Positions 1 to 9,728 are shown, counted from the first letter of the stretch. The stretch: 64,000 bases of DNA from Candidatus Alistipes faecigallinarum (GCA_019115605.1 DXDG01000027.1:1-64000), one strand, 5' to 3'. A program made the numbers and translations. Notes: generated by a model from the letters alone, not told the origin.

Positions 1-2
1 TT

Positions 3-1121
3 AAAAAGTCTTTCCCGAATCTGATACCGCATAAAATACAGTATATCAATGGTTATATTTGCACTTGTTTAGCTCTTTTTTTCATTTAGGCCTTTATTCG
101 ACTTCCCGAATATCATATATTGCAGTTCCACGATTCTATTTCAAAGCGACATATTCAAGAGAACATTAACACAATACGGTTCCGTATTGGTGAGCTTAAG
201 AAAAAACATGTGCATTTCCTCCTGTCCAATTGCAGCTTCGTAGTTATTGCACTATATGATATTTCTGAAGCCTTCCAGTTCTTTGACTCTCAGAATGCCA
301 GAGGAAAAGAACTGGAGCCACATGACCTACTTAAAGCGTATCACTTGAGAGAGATTCCTCAATTATCAAATACAGATCTCCAAAATATCACTAAATGGGA
401 AAAAATGGATACGCCATATCTAGCGTCTCTTTTTTTGATACTCTTTCGTATAAAACGATGGATAGAAGCCAAGAATGGGAGATTCTTCACATCAAATTCA
501 ATAGACACGTTCAAGGGATACAGCATCAATCAATCACAACTTCCATATCAAAAGATTTTCCTTATGGCCGACTATTATGTACAGATTTATAACAATGACA
601 TATCTCGTCGACTAGATAGACAACACATGGAATATCCTCATCAGATAGACCAAACTACTATCAATGGTTCCTTATTCTTTGACATGATTGGATATTACTC
701 ACAAAAGCTTAAAGATTTGCCAGATTTAGTTAAAGAATACTCAAATAAGATCGGAACTGAATTAGATTCCTATCCGGAACGTCTTAGAGATGGTGACAAA
801 TTCACCAGAATGCTATTCGATGCAGCACTCTTGTTCTATTACGACAAATTCGGTACTGAAGGTATTGACAAAGCGATCACAAAGATTTTCTTGTGGTCAT
901 ACACTATGAGACTTACTCATGATTCCGTGAAAAGGACGACAATGGATAATTATGCTCGAGAAGAGAATAGTGCTTTCAGAATAATACATAGTGCAACAAA
1001 GCCTCAGGACTTGCTGAATTGGAAATTGCCTATCATCAAAGCGAATTCAGTCAAGCAGAAAGGCATGGCATCTATTCGGAACATCTTTATAAATCTTCAT
1101 CAAATTGAATCCGAACAATGA
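3..1121 (+). pseudogene. DUF262-domain protein, 5' end outside window, in-frame TAG
   Basis: The reading frame is open from base 3 but hits TAG at 87-89, then runs on without a stop to 1121. Downstream of the TAG the first usable start is only a TTG at 120. The protein after the TAG has the DUF262 (GmrSD/ParB-like NTPase) signature FFDSQNARG followed by DLLKAYHLR, which normally lies well inside the domain. The N-terminal part with the IPxYQR and DGQQR motifs must therefore lie upstream of the window. No DUF1524/HNH region is visible, so this would be the DUF262-only partner of the next gene, which it overlaps by ATGA. I read it as a broken gene. A 333-residue protein from TTG 120, or a sequencing error at 87-89, cannot be excluded. 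Confidence 0.6.
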
Positions 1122-2956
1122 GTACTTCTAAACCAGACATGCTGAGCATTAAGGATCTGCTCAGTAATGATAAATATATTATACCAATGTACCAACGCAA
1201 TTATGCATGGGAAGAAAGTCATTTGAAACAATTGGTGCAAGATGTATGGGATAGCATTGATTCAGAGCGCCATTATTATATTGGCACTTTAGTAGTTCAT
1301 ATCAGGAAAGATGGAATGTTTGAGACTATTGATGGACAACAGCGCCTCACTACTTTGAACATCATGATGTGTGCTCTAAAGAATGAAGTTTCCGATAATG
1401 CTTCTCTCTTCGATTGGTTTAGAGGAGTGAATATAGAATATGAGTTCCGAGAAAGATCTTCGAAGACACTCACTGCACTTTATCTTCATGACAGCATAGC
1501 AGAGCTGAACGACTCATCTATTGAGGCTATGTATGATGTCGTAAAAAGGACTATTGATAGCATTGTTCCGAAGAACGATCTCGATAAGTTCCTGAATTTC
1601 TTTTTTAACCAAGTAATGATAACCAGAGTTGTCTTACCTGAAGATACTGATCTGAATCATTACTTTGAGATTATGAATAGTCGCGGAGAACAGCTTGAAA
1701 AACCAGAGATTCTTAAAGCTAGAATAATGCGTCTATCCGAACAAAACAAATGCAAATGTTGGCTTATTGGCCTTATCTGGGATGCCTGCTCGGATATGGA
1801 TAGTCATGTTCAGATGAATTTCTCTTCTGATTTACGTGATGCAATATTCGGGGAGAAATGGGACGAATGCAATTGGACAGATCTAAATGACCTAATTGTC
1901 AGAACACAACATATCCACAGATCTCAGACTCTCGAAGACTATTCAATAATAGATGTGCTGAATATGCCTCAAAACCCAACAAGGGAAAGATCTGACAATG
2001 AAAACGAAGATAGATTCTCATCTGTGGTGAACTTTGCGAACTTCTTGCTACAAGTTCTTCGTGTCATCAAGACGCAGGATATTCCTCTTGACGATAAACG
2101 CCTCATTGACATATTCACAGAAAAAAAAGTCACAGAAGACTTGGCTGAAGCTGATGCTTTTATATCTGAGATGTTGCGTTTGCGTTTCCTTTTTGACAGA
2201 TTCATCATCAAAAGAGATTTCTATGAGGATCGCGAGAATGGTAAACTGTCCGTGAGATACCTGAAACATGAAAAGGATACTGAATATAGTTACAACCTCA
2301 CCATTGATGATATAACAAGCAAACGTATCATGATGGTAGAATCAATGTTCCATGTATCATTACCCAGCCAAAACTACAAGCATTGGTTATGTGCTGCGCT
2401 ATACTATTTATATAATAATCGTGACGGCAAAGGGCTCGTTGAATATATGGAGGGACTTGGAAAGGCGTATATGCTTGGCCGATTTTTGGCTAAAGATATT
2501 ACAGCAGATTCGTTTTACTATGATCTCATATTCCAAAAAGGCGGAAAATACCATGGGAGCATACCTAGCAATCTCACTATCCCTACATTTACAGAGCATA
2601 TAGACTTCTTCATATTCAATTATATTGACTATTGCCTTTGGAAAGAAGGCGAATGCCCTGATTTTGAATTCACATCGAGAAGTTCAATAGAACACTTCTA
2701 TCCACAACATCCAATGGACAACTTTCCTACAATGGATGATGAGCATCTACATAACATAGGGAATCTCTGCCTTATAAGTGCAAGTAAAAACTCAAAACTG
2801 AGTAATTATCAACCTTTAGCCAAAACAGAGCATTATCATAAAGGCAAAATAGACAGCATCAAACAAAAAATCATGATGGAAATTACAATCAATAACAACC
2901 ATGGTGGACTAAAGAGATTGAAACACATGCCCAATACATACAAAAGGTTCTTCTAA
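1118..2956 (+). CDS. DUF262 and DUF1524 (HNH) domain protein, GmrSD-like
   Basis: 612 residues. The N-terminal DUF262 domain shows IPMYQRNYAW (22-31) and DGQQRLTT (72-79), the nucleotide-binding motifs of the family. FEIMNSRGEQL marks its later part. The C-terminal DUF1524 domain carries an HNH-type nuclease core around EHFYPQHP (Glu525, His526) with the IGNLCLIS and SKNSKLSN segments after it. Proteins of this architecture include the GmrSD type IV restriction enzyme, which cuts modified phage DNA, and many defence-island relatives. It overlaps the upstream DUF262 gene by four bases (ATGA), so the two were built as a translationally coupled pair. The AT-rich composition and the adjacent Wadjet operon support a defence role. 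The actual target is unknown. Confidence 0.85.
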   Translation: MSTSKPDMLSIKDLLSNDKYIIPMYQRNYAWEESHLKQLVQDVWDSIDSERHYYIGTLVVHIRKDGMFETIDGQQRLTTLNIMMCALKNEVSDNASLFDWFRGVNIEYEFRERSSKTLTALYLHDSIAELNDSSIEAMYDVVKRTIDSIVPKNDLDKFLNFFFNQVMITRVVLPEDTDLNHYFEIMNSRGEQLEKPEILKARIMRLSEQNKCKCWLIGLIWDACSDMDSHVQMNFSSDLRDAIFGEKWDECNWTDLNDLIVRTQHIHRSQTLEDYSIIDVLNMPQNPTRERSDNENEDRFSSVVNFANFLLQVLRVIKTQDIPLDDKRLIDIFTEKKVTEDLAEADAFISEMLRLRFLFDRFIIKRDFYEDRENGKLSVRYLKHEKDTEYSYNLTIDDITSKRIMMVESMFHVSLPSQNYKHWLCAALYYLYNNRDGKGLVEYMEGLGKAYMLGRFLAKDITADSFYYDLIFQKGGKYHGSIPSNLTIPTFTEHIDFFIFNYIDYCLWKEGECPDFEFTSRSSIEHFYPQHPMDNFPTMDDEHLHNIGNLCLISASKNSKLSNYQPLAKTEHYHKGKIDSIKQKIMMEITINNNHGGLKRLKHMPNTYKRFF

Positions 2957-2999
2957 AAAATTTCCAATCTTAGAATCTTAATGCCATAAGGACGAAAGT

Positions 3000-3033
3000 A
3001 ACACCGGGACACAACGTTTTCGGTGTTATTTTA
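3000..3033 (+). terminator. Candidate terminator after the DUF262 pair
   Basis: Seven-base inverted repeat AACACCG (3000-3006) and CGGTGTT (3021-3027) followed by ATTTTAT, 43 bases after the DUF262-HNH stop. The remaining bases up to the jetD stop at 3213 show no gene. Confidence 0.5.
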
Positions 3034-3212
3034 TATTCTTCACACCTATACAGAATGACCTGATCGGTTTTGTGTCAATTGTTGTTTTTTCTATAGTTCA
3101 ACATATGATATGCGAACATTGCTGTTTAACTTTACTTTGTGACGCGTTGGAAAATCCTTCAATTCAAAAATAAATCTTCAAACAAAAGACCTATTGTCAG
3201 AGATTAAGAGGG

Positions 3213-4061
3213 TTAATTCTCACGGATGTACCCCTCTTGATCATAAGCCTTTCGCTCACGATGGATTAAATCTATCAATTGCTGCAACTCAGGCACGTCG
3301 GATTTAATACTCTTAAATCGGTTATACTGTTCATCGTATCTCTTTCTGGAGCCCGATTTCAGGCGCGATTCCACATCGTCCGGGATCAAATACGAAGAAC
3401 GCTCTTTTCCCAAATACTGCTGAAAATCAACCAGGAATATATTTATCCCGGCCAGATCAAAATCGCCAAAATGCAGATAATGATTCGGGATAGCGCATAG
3501 CCATCTCCTTAGATCCGTGGATTGCGGATATCGGGAGACAAAGAGCACGCGGGTTGAGAGGTCGTGCGCCCGAAGATATTGTTCAAAGAATACTCGTTGC
3601 TGACGAATCATCCGGAAGTTCTCCATATTCTCGACACCAATCACCACCACATCCTCCGGAATTGTAAAACGCTCCCAATCGGCGACAAAGAGGAAGCTTC
3701 CCTCCTGCGGGTTTACCACGAAAGGCTTCCCGTCAAGAAGACACGCAATCGGTTCATAACTGTTCACCGGGAACCCCGGGCAGGAACGAACCATAACGAG
3801 TTTGGAGTTCCCGGTTTCCGCAGCCATTGAGGCACGGGAATTCGGTTGATCCACTTCGAGGATTCGATAGCTTTCATCCCGGTCTATGAGAAACCGTTTA
3901 AGAGCCTCCGGGTCACGAGCCCGATACGATTTTCTTGAGCCGCGTGACAGAACCAATAGCAGGCCTTCCGCCAGCAGCTCATCAAGCAGCCGGCTGTTTA
4001 GCTTCGAACCTGCAACTTGTTCACCCGCCAACAATGCCTGTATAGATGCATTTATCGCCAT
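3213..4061 (-). CDS. jetD: Wadjet nuclease subunit JetD (DUF2220-type, Toprim-like)
   Basis: 282 residues, last gene of the jetABCD operon, nine bases after jetC. In Wadjet systems JetD is the Toprim/topoisomerase VI-like nuclease that cuts circular DNA once the SMC motor has extruded it. The C-terminal half has the metal-binding pattern expected: acidic GVENMENFR (Glu144, Glu147) and, about 50 residues on, HFGDFDLAGI (Asp200, Asp202). The N-terminal part is a short winged-helix-like region. It is shorter than the type I JetD proteins I know of (nearer 390-400), which fits a type II or III system. No damage to the catalytic motifs is seen. Confidence 0.88.
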   Translation of the reverse strand: MAINASIQALLAGEQVAGSKLNSRLLDELLAEGLLLVLSRGSRKSYRARDPEALKRFLIDRDESYRILEVDQPNSRASMAAETGNSKLVMVRSCPGFPVNSYEPIACLLDGKPFVVNPQEGSFLFVADWERFTIPEDVVVIGVENMENFRMIRQQRVFFEQYLRAHDLSTRVLFVSRYPQSTDLRRWLCAIPNHYLHFGDFDLAGINIFLVDFQQYLGKERSSYLIPDDVESRLKSGSRKRYDEQYNRFKSIKSDVPELQQLIDLIHRERKAYDQEGYIREN

Positions 4062-4070
4062 ATCATCCGA

Positions 4071-7000
4071 TTAATTGATTCGTTGCAACAATTTCTCAAC
4101 CCTCGTCTTCACGCCATGTTTACTGAGGAGGTATGTATAGCGATAGTCGTAAGGATTATACGACGTAGGTGAGCTGTTGATAAGATAGATATTGCGTGAG
4201 TTGGCGAACTGCAGAATCCCCTTTATATTGTTGGGATGCAAGCGCCCTATCTCATCCATCATGCAGTGGACGATGAAGTCACCACTCTTTTTGGCCGCCT
4301 TTTTCTTAAAAACATTGATGAGCATGATATTGACCATCGCCTTCACAAGAATATCCGTACCATCCGATCCGACGTTATTGATACGTTCCACCCAGCCCGT
4401 GTCGTTGTCATTCTCTTTGACACGGAACTGCAGCCGGAAAGCATCTCCCAAGGATACCGTCGCACGATTGGGCTCGTTCTGCAACTGATGCGACAGACTC
4501 TTCAGATAATCGACGACCTTACGGTTCACTTCATCCTGGTTATTGTCCGAGAAAAGATTCAGTTCGCCAATGGAGTGCGCATTATCCCTCGTATAATCGT
4601 GAATAGAGATCAACAACTGCATGAGCTTGTCGCTCGATGCATCGGCCCGGAGTTCAATGCTCTTGATAACTCCGGCAAAATTCTTCTCGACGAAATCCCG
4701 GTTGATATCCTGTATCACACCATCCACATCTGCCCTTCGCTTCATGAGTGACCCAATCTCGGCCGAAATACGCCCCATGATGTCTTTGTAATGCTCGCTC
4801 GTCCGTCGGCGGAACTCCTCGATTTTGTTATTGTCCATGAAGTCCTGCAGATCGACCGCAATTTGCATGTAGTCAGCATCCGTCACCGGCATTGTGTTGA
4901 AGTGGAAAGCATTCTGAGGCTTGAAGTTCCGATTGAAGCTGACAACAACGGATCTCAATTTCTCGATTGATTCCCGTTTTTGATTGACAACTCCCCGCAA
5001 TTGGCTCAAGAGCTGCTGACAATCCTGCTGCGTCTTCATCGTCTTCTCATATGAGAGATAAGTATCCGGCACCAGATGCTCATTATCAAGCATCTGATGA
5101 TAACGCTCCAGTCCCTCTCGCCTATGCTCCAGCTCCTTGAGGAGTTTTTTCTGACTCTCGTCCAGCTCCGCGCACCGCCTCAAAATACGCTCCCGTTTGT
5201 CATCATAGTGCTGCCGGATCGAGGAGAGCTGCCGCTCAATAGCTTTCATGCTCTCTTTGATTTCCGGTTCCACGGCAAAGAGATTTTTTTCGGCATCCCG
5301 ATATTTGATAACAATCGGTCGTTCTTTATCAATCCTTCTTAACAGGCCCTGCAAATCTTCCAGCTCCTTACGATATTGTTCAAGCAGATGCGTGTCAACG
5401 CCTTTTCCGGCAAGCTCCTCGTTCTGCTGTTCGTCTAGGTGCTTCTTCTGATCGGCAAACTCCTGATTGCGCGCGGCAGCCTCCACGTTTTGTGACGCTT
5501 TGAAGGCACGTAACTCCGCGTCAAGAGCTTTGGAAGCCTTGTCGAATGCCGAATCAAGGTCCTTCAACTCTTTCTTGTTCTTCAGCTCATTCTTCTCACG
5601 GGCCTCTTTCTCCGATTGCACCTTCAAAACAGCGTCATTGCAAGCACGTTGACGGACTTCGGTCTCCCGAGCAATCTCTTCCTGTTCCTCCATCTCCAGT
5701 TTATGCCGCTGGATTTGCAATTCCTGACGTTTGCCGGGGATCTGTTCCTCCTCCACCTTCAATAAGGTTGCACTTTGACGAAGAGGATTAATCAACGCAG
5801 CATATTTTTTACGGAGTTTTCCTATTTCATCCTCATGCGTAGCAAGCAATTGTGCCAACTGGTGCTCTAACTGCTGCACCTGTTCTTCCAACCGCGTCTT
5901 CTCCGCCCTGTACTCGTCGGGGGTACGATGGACCGAGTCGATATTATCCAGGTTTAACTGAATGCCGAACAGCCCATCGCTGGCACCGAACAGCCGAGGC
6001 TCAAGCCCCTCAGCGTATAAAACCCGTTCCTCATCAACGACCTTACCAATCGTATTCTCCCAGCCTTCCGTATTTTCACAAAGCCACTTGTAAAGAGAGC
6101 CGTCCAGGTGAGCAAGCAAGCCATCAATTCTTGCAACTTGTTCGCGGATTTTGGAACGATCCACCTCAAGATGTTCCTGCTCACGTTGAAAGGTCTGCTT
6201 TACGTCCGCTTCTTGCATCTTGTATTCGGCGGCGAGCTGCTCAATCTGACTTTTCACCGCACGCTGCTGGGCGGAATTCTCGCTCTCCTTCAGGTTCAAT
6301 TGCAGGAGTTGTTCATCCACCTGCTTGATTGCATCAGCCATAGGATGCCACTGACGAAGCTCCCGCAGCGCAGCTTCTGCCCGACTCTGGTCTGCCAGCA
6401 ACATTTGCCACCGTTCGTCCGAGTCATGCCTCCAGCTATTGAAAACCTCCATGACCCGGTTTCGTTTTTGGGTGCGGTCCTCATCCAGCTTAGCGCGCTG
6501 CTGCTGAAGTTCGGCCTGCTTGTTATAATATGCCTCTTTCTGGGAGTTCTCAAATGCTTGTCGGGCATTCTCCAGATTTCCTTTTAATACTTTGTATTTC
6601 TCCTCTATCGATGCATGGGTTCTCAATAAACCATCCAACAACGTCTGTTTATCCGTCGTCTCCTGTCGGATAGCAGTCTCCCGGTCAGCAAGAGCGAGGA
6701 TCGGGCCAATACCCAGTGCCTCAAACTCTTTTCTCGCCTTCGCTATATCCGCCAATTTACCCTTTTTGGCTCCGAGATCCTGATTGAGCTGGGCTTTCTC
6801 CTTGTCGTAGTCTGCCGTCAATTCCCGCTCCCGGTTCCGTTCTTTTTCAATGTTGCTCTTTACCTCCTTCGCTTTTTCTTCCAGAAGCGGAATCTGTTGT
6901 TCACTAAATGCTACCGCTTCATTCAGCATATGCCACACGTCCAGCAATTGCTGATCGAGCGCGATAATCTTGCGCCCCTGGTCTGCAATTTTCATCGCTT

Positions 7001-7733
7001 GCTGACGCACGGGGAAACTACCATCACGGGACTGACGGAACCAGCAGTCGATCTCATCATACTCTCGCTCGAAATCCGTAACAAGTCTTCTGTAGGTCTG
7101 CAAGTCAATCGGCAGATCCTCCTCTATCATGGATTGTATCAAGGTGTTCTTCACAAAGTCGGCATCCAGCTTCGTATTCAGAAAAACATTCTGGATGCTT
7201 CGTGGAATATTCTGATAATGCGAACTCTGCACCAGGGCATAACGTGCGTATTTGGAATCGCGGGTATTGCCGAAGATAATATCCTTAAACATGGCACCGG
7301 ATTCGATTCTTGCGGAGACAGCCACATTCTTGTCGATGCGTTCCCGAATCCGAATCCAGTCACTCAACACCTGCTTGTCCTCGGTAATCAGCCATTCCCG
7401 CTTATACGGGGCATCAATAAACCGCCACGAAGCATGTCCCTGGTAGCGACCGACAAGTATCGTATATGCGCCATTCTCACGCATCACCTCATAAAGTATA
7501 TACGAGTTCGACTGGCGGAAATAGAATTCATCAAACGGCTTCTGTCCCTGCTGAATGCCCAAACGATGTTTGTCGGCATTGTAGAAAAACAAGAGCGCTC
7601 TCAACACGGTGCTTTTACCCACACCCTGCGTTCCTGTAAAATGCACATTTCCGTCTACAGCGATCTCTGCATAGGGGATATTCGCGCTATTTATAAAAAT
7701 GACTTTATTCAGGTACTTCATCTTCGTTTGCAA
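4071..7733 (-). CDS. jetC: Wadjet SMC-like ATPase JetC
   Basis: 1220 residues with the layout of an SMC/MukB-type motor. Walker A GTQGVGKST lies at 34-42, long Glu/Lys/Gln-rich coiled coils fill most of the middle with a hinge-like interruption, and the C-terminal head has a signature-like NVGSDGTD segment and Walker B VHCMMDEIG. JetC is the loop-extruding ATPase of Wadjet, which recognises and destroys small circular DNA such as plasmids. Its start overlaps jetB by 29 bases; a second Met at residue 5 would shorten that by 12. The downstream jetD follows after nine bases. Codon use is lower in GC than in the core genes of this window. Confidence 0.92.
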   Translation of the reverse strand: MQTKMKYLNKVIFINSANIPYAEIAVDGNVHFTGTQGVGKSTVLRALLFFYNADKHRLGIQQGQKPFDEFYFRQSNSYILYEVMRENGAYTILVGRYQGHASWRFIDAPYKREWLITEDKQVLSDWIRIRERIDKNVAVSARIESGAMFKDIIFGNTRDSKYARYALVQSSHYQNIPRSIQNVFLNTKLDADFVKNTLIQSMIEEDLPIDLQTYRRLVTDFEREYDEIDCWFRQSRDGSFPVRQQAMKIADQGRKIIALDQQLLDVWHMLNEAVAFSEQQIPLLEEKAKEVKSNIEKERNRERELTADYDKEKAQLNQDLGAKKGKLADIAKARKEFEALGIGPILALADRETAIRQETTDKQTLLDGLLRTHASIEEKYKVLKGNLENARQAFENSQKEAYYNKQAELQQQRAKLDEDRTQKRNRVMEVFNSWRHDSDERWQMLLADQSRAEAALRELRQWHPMADAIKQVDEQLLQLNLKESENSAQQRAVKSQIEQLAAEYKMQEADVKQTFQREQEHLEVDRSKIREQVARIDGLLAHLDGSLYKWLCENTEGWENTIGKVVDEERVLYAEGLEPRLFGASDGLFGIQLNLDNIDSVHRTPDEYRAEKTRLEEQVQQLEHQLAQLLATHEDEIGKLRKKYAALINPLRQSATLLKVEEEQIPGKRQELQIQRHKLEMEEQEEIARETEVRQRACNDAVLKVQSEKEAREKNELKNKKELKDLDSAFDKASKALDAELRAFKASQNVEAAARNQEFADQKKHLDEQQNEELAGKGVDTHLLEQYRKELEDLQGLLRRIDKERPIVIKYRDAEKNLFAVEPEIKESMKAIERQLSSIRQHYDDKRERILRRCAELDESQKKLLKELEHRREGLERYHQMLDNEHLVPDTYLSYEKTMKTQQDCQQLLSQLRGVVNQKRESIEKLRSVVVSFNRNFKPQNAFHFNTMPVTDADYMQIAVDLQDFMDNNKIEEFRRRTSEHYKDIMGRISAEIGSLMKRRADVDGVIQDINRDFVEKNFAGVIKSIELRADASSDKLMQLLISIHDYTRDNAHSIGELNLFSDNNQDEVNRKVVDYLKSLSHQLQNEPNRATVSLGDAFRLQFRVKENDNDTGWVERINNVGSDGTDILVKAMVNIMLINVFKKKAAKKSGDFIVHCMMDEIGRLHPNNIKGILQFANSRNIYLINSSPTSYNPYDYRYTYLLSKHGVKTRVEKLLQRIN

Positions 7734-8298
7734 TTTGAATGATGTCCACCAACTCCTCTACATAGCGGAATGCCGAAGTGACCTTATAGGTTTCGTCAAG
7801 CTCATTGACACACTCCGCAAAGCCCATACTCTGCATCTCCTGAAGCAGCTTGTTCACAATCTCGACAAGAGACCCCGCACCGTATTTCTTGAAGAGATGG
7901 TTCGCCTTCTCCTTCATCTCGATATCCAGGCTGATCTGTTCCATCAGATGGCTTTTACGGAACTGATACCCGGCCGTAAAGGACTGGTTATAACACTTCA
8001 GAAAGTCCAGATAATCCAGCCATTTGGAGAAGCTGTCCAACTTCTGCTCAATGGACTGTTTGCTCTCTCCTATTCGGGAAAAATAGAAGTAACCATTCCC
8101 CGCTTCGAGTTGCAGCCCAATCTCCCGAAAATAATCCGTGTAATCCTCCAGGTTCTCCTCTATATCCTCATACAGATGGCGGATAGAGGCGTCGATGCTG
8201 TCGACCGAGAGGAATTCGCCCCGGCTTAAACGCTCGTATATTCTTTGGGTATTATTTCGCATAAATGATCGGATATTCAATATTTTGGTAGATGGCAT
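7705..8298 (-). CDS. jetB: Wadjet MukE-like subunit JetB
   Basis: 197 residues, mostly helical and charged, between jetA and jetC, the place of the MukE/kite-like subunit (DUF4194 group in type I). It would bind the kleisin JetA and help load the JetC motor. The longest form starts at 8298 and overlaps jetA by 47 bases. A second ATG at 8262 (MRNNTQRIYERL) leaves an 11-base overlap and is an equally good start. Function rests on synteny and general fold rather than a recognised catalytic motif, as expected for a structural subunit. Confidence 0.82.
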   Translation of the reverse strand: MPSTKILNIRSFMRNNTQRIYERLSRGEFLSVDSIDASIRHLYEDIEENLEDYTDYFREIGLQLEAGNGYFYFSRIGESKQSIEQKLDSFSKWLDYLDFLKCYNQSFTAGYQFRKSHLMEQISLDIEMKEKANHLFKKYGAGSLVEIVNKLLQEMQSMGFAECVNELDETYKVTSAFRYVEELVDIIQIANEDEVPE

Positions 8299-9451
8299 AT
8301 TCTCCGGTCATCCGGCATTCATCAGGATGCAGGATAACCAATTGACAGAAGATTGCGGCGTATTCCTCAATATTATGTTTTACCTTATAGTCGTATCTCA
8401 AGATGAAATCGAACAGATTATAGCTTGATGCCAGGAACGCATTCCATATTTCGGCAAGATTCACCTCTTTCAACAGTTGAACATGGTCCTGCAAATCATC
8501 ATCCGTCAAAGGCTCGGCTGCCGTTCTTGCCGTTTTCTGGATTCCATTACGCTCGGCGACGCGCTTCAGCAGCTTGATAATCTGATCGTTTCCTCGCAAC
8601 ATCTCCAGGGAGAGGCGGATCCGGCTGTATTGACGGGACTCCATCCAAACCGGATTCCGCTCTTCCAGCACCTTCGAGAGGTTCGTTTCACTCTTGATAA
8701 GCAGTTGATCTTGCAAATATTTCAGCTTCCGGATCTTTCTGTAGAGCTCATTCTGCTGGTCTATCTGATTGATGTAAGAGATAATCTGCCGGTCAATCTC
8801 CATCAGCGCATGGTAGGCCTCAACAAAATCATGCTTCACATCGCTACAGGTCTTGGCCATGTGCGGGTCATTGGCCATGATGAAAAAAGCATGCTCATTA
8901 TCCATCAACTTTTCACACTCGCGTATCATGGCGCGAATGCTATGACTCTTCTCGTCCAGATTTTGCAGTTTCTTCTTTTTGATGACATAATTCGGCTCCT
9001 GCTTATAGGCATGGTCCATATTACGCTTCAAATCCACCACATTTTTCAAGGTTCTGAAGCCGGTCTTCTTGAGAAGCTGCCGGACATTATCCTGATATCC
9101 CGCTTTACGGCTGGGATTGGTCTCCTGCAGAAAATAGCCGATATTCTCCTTCAACGTATTGATACACTCCTGTACACTCAGCACGCTGATCTCCTCGTTG
9201 ACATTCAGTACCTCCTCGAAAAAGTTCAGGTAGTCACTCTCAATCTCTACCATGTTGCCAGCTTCCACCAGCACGCCATAGTCAATCAACTTCCGCAGCC
9301 TGGCTTCATTCCCTCCGACAAGGTCAATAGCAAGTGCGACCGGGAACCTCATGAGTTTCCGTTTCTCAAACATCTCACTGAGCAACCCATGCTCACGTGA
9401 GAGCGTTTTGGTCAACTCCTCTATGCTCCTAAAATGTGTCAGGACATCCAT
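8252..9451 (-). CDS. jetA: Wadjet kleisin-like subunit JetA
   Basis: 399 residues, first gene of the jetABCD operon. JetA is the MukF/kleisin-like subunit that bridges the JetC heads. The sequence is helical throughout, with an N-terminal winged-helix-like region (about 1-90) and a coiled central part (about 140-250), and no enzyme motif. It is shorter than the DUF3375 JetA of type I systems (near 480-500), so this operon probably belongs to type II or III. Assignment depends on gene order and on the clear JetC and JetD partners. The upstream 250 bases hold AT-rich sequence with short dyads but no clear TAnnTTTG box. Confidence 0.82.
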   Translation of the reverse strand: MDVLTHFRSIEELTKTLSREHGLLSEMFEKRKLMRFPVALAIDLVGGNEARLRKLIDYGVLVEAGNMVEIESDYLNFFEEVLNVNEEISVLSVQECINTLKENIGYFLQETNPSRKAGYQDNVRQLLKKTGFRTLKNVVDLKRNMDHAYKQEPNYVIKKKKLQNLDEKSHSIRAMIRECEKLMDNEHAFFIMANDPHMAKTCSDVKHDFVEAYHALMEIDRQIISYINQIDQQNELYRKIRKLKYLQDQLLIKSETNLSKVLEERNPVWMESRQYSRIRLSLEMLRGNDQIIKLLKRVAERNGIQKTARTAAEPLTDDDLQDHVQLLKEVNLAEIWNAFLASSYNLFDFILRYDYKVKHNIEEYAAIFCQLVILHPDECRMTGEYAIYQNIEYPIIYAK

Positions 9452-9609
9452 ATATCTACAACTCTGAGATTGACTCTATATTTACTTTCACTATTGCGTA
9501 TTTGACCGGCGTATAAATCTCTGAAAAGACCGATTTTTCGGAGACCATCCCAATGATCGCCTTTTCGCCCAAGGAGAGGCCTCGATCACACAAAGCCACG
9601 TTCCATAAT

Positions 9610-9660
9610 ATTGCTCTAATGCAATTTACTATTTTTTATTCTAATAGCAATCTATATTGC
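9610..9660. promoter_or_regulatory. Candidate operator: paired ATTGC/GCAAT dyads upstream of jetA
   Basis: Two short inverted repeats of the same five-base word: ATTGC-N6-GCAAT at 9610-9625 and GCAAT-N4-ATTGC at 9647-9660. CTAAT precedes the GCAAT word in both. They lie about 160-210 bases upstream of jetA in an otherwise gene-free stretch (9452-9694). Such repeats often bind a regulator, but no regulator gene is seen nearby. Confidence 0.3.
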
Positions 9661-9694
9661 GCAAAATATATCATATAGAAGCTCCCAACAGAAT

Positions 9695-9728
9695 AAAAAA
9701 GTCGGGCCCCGATTTTCGGAACCCGACT
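9695..9728 (-). terminator. Terminator of the QueD-like gene
   Basis: Read on the minus strand, AGTCGGG and CCCGACT form a seven-base stem followed at once by TTTTTT, 24 bases after the stop of the QueD-like gene. It also separates core sequence from the AT-rich Wadjet block. Confidence 0.85.
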
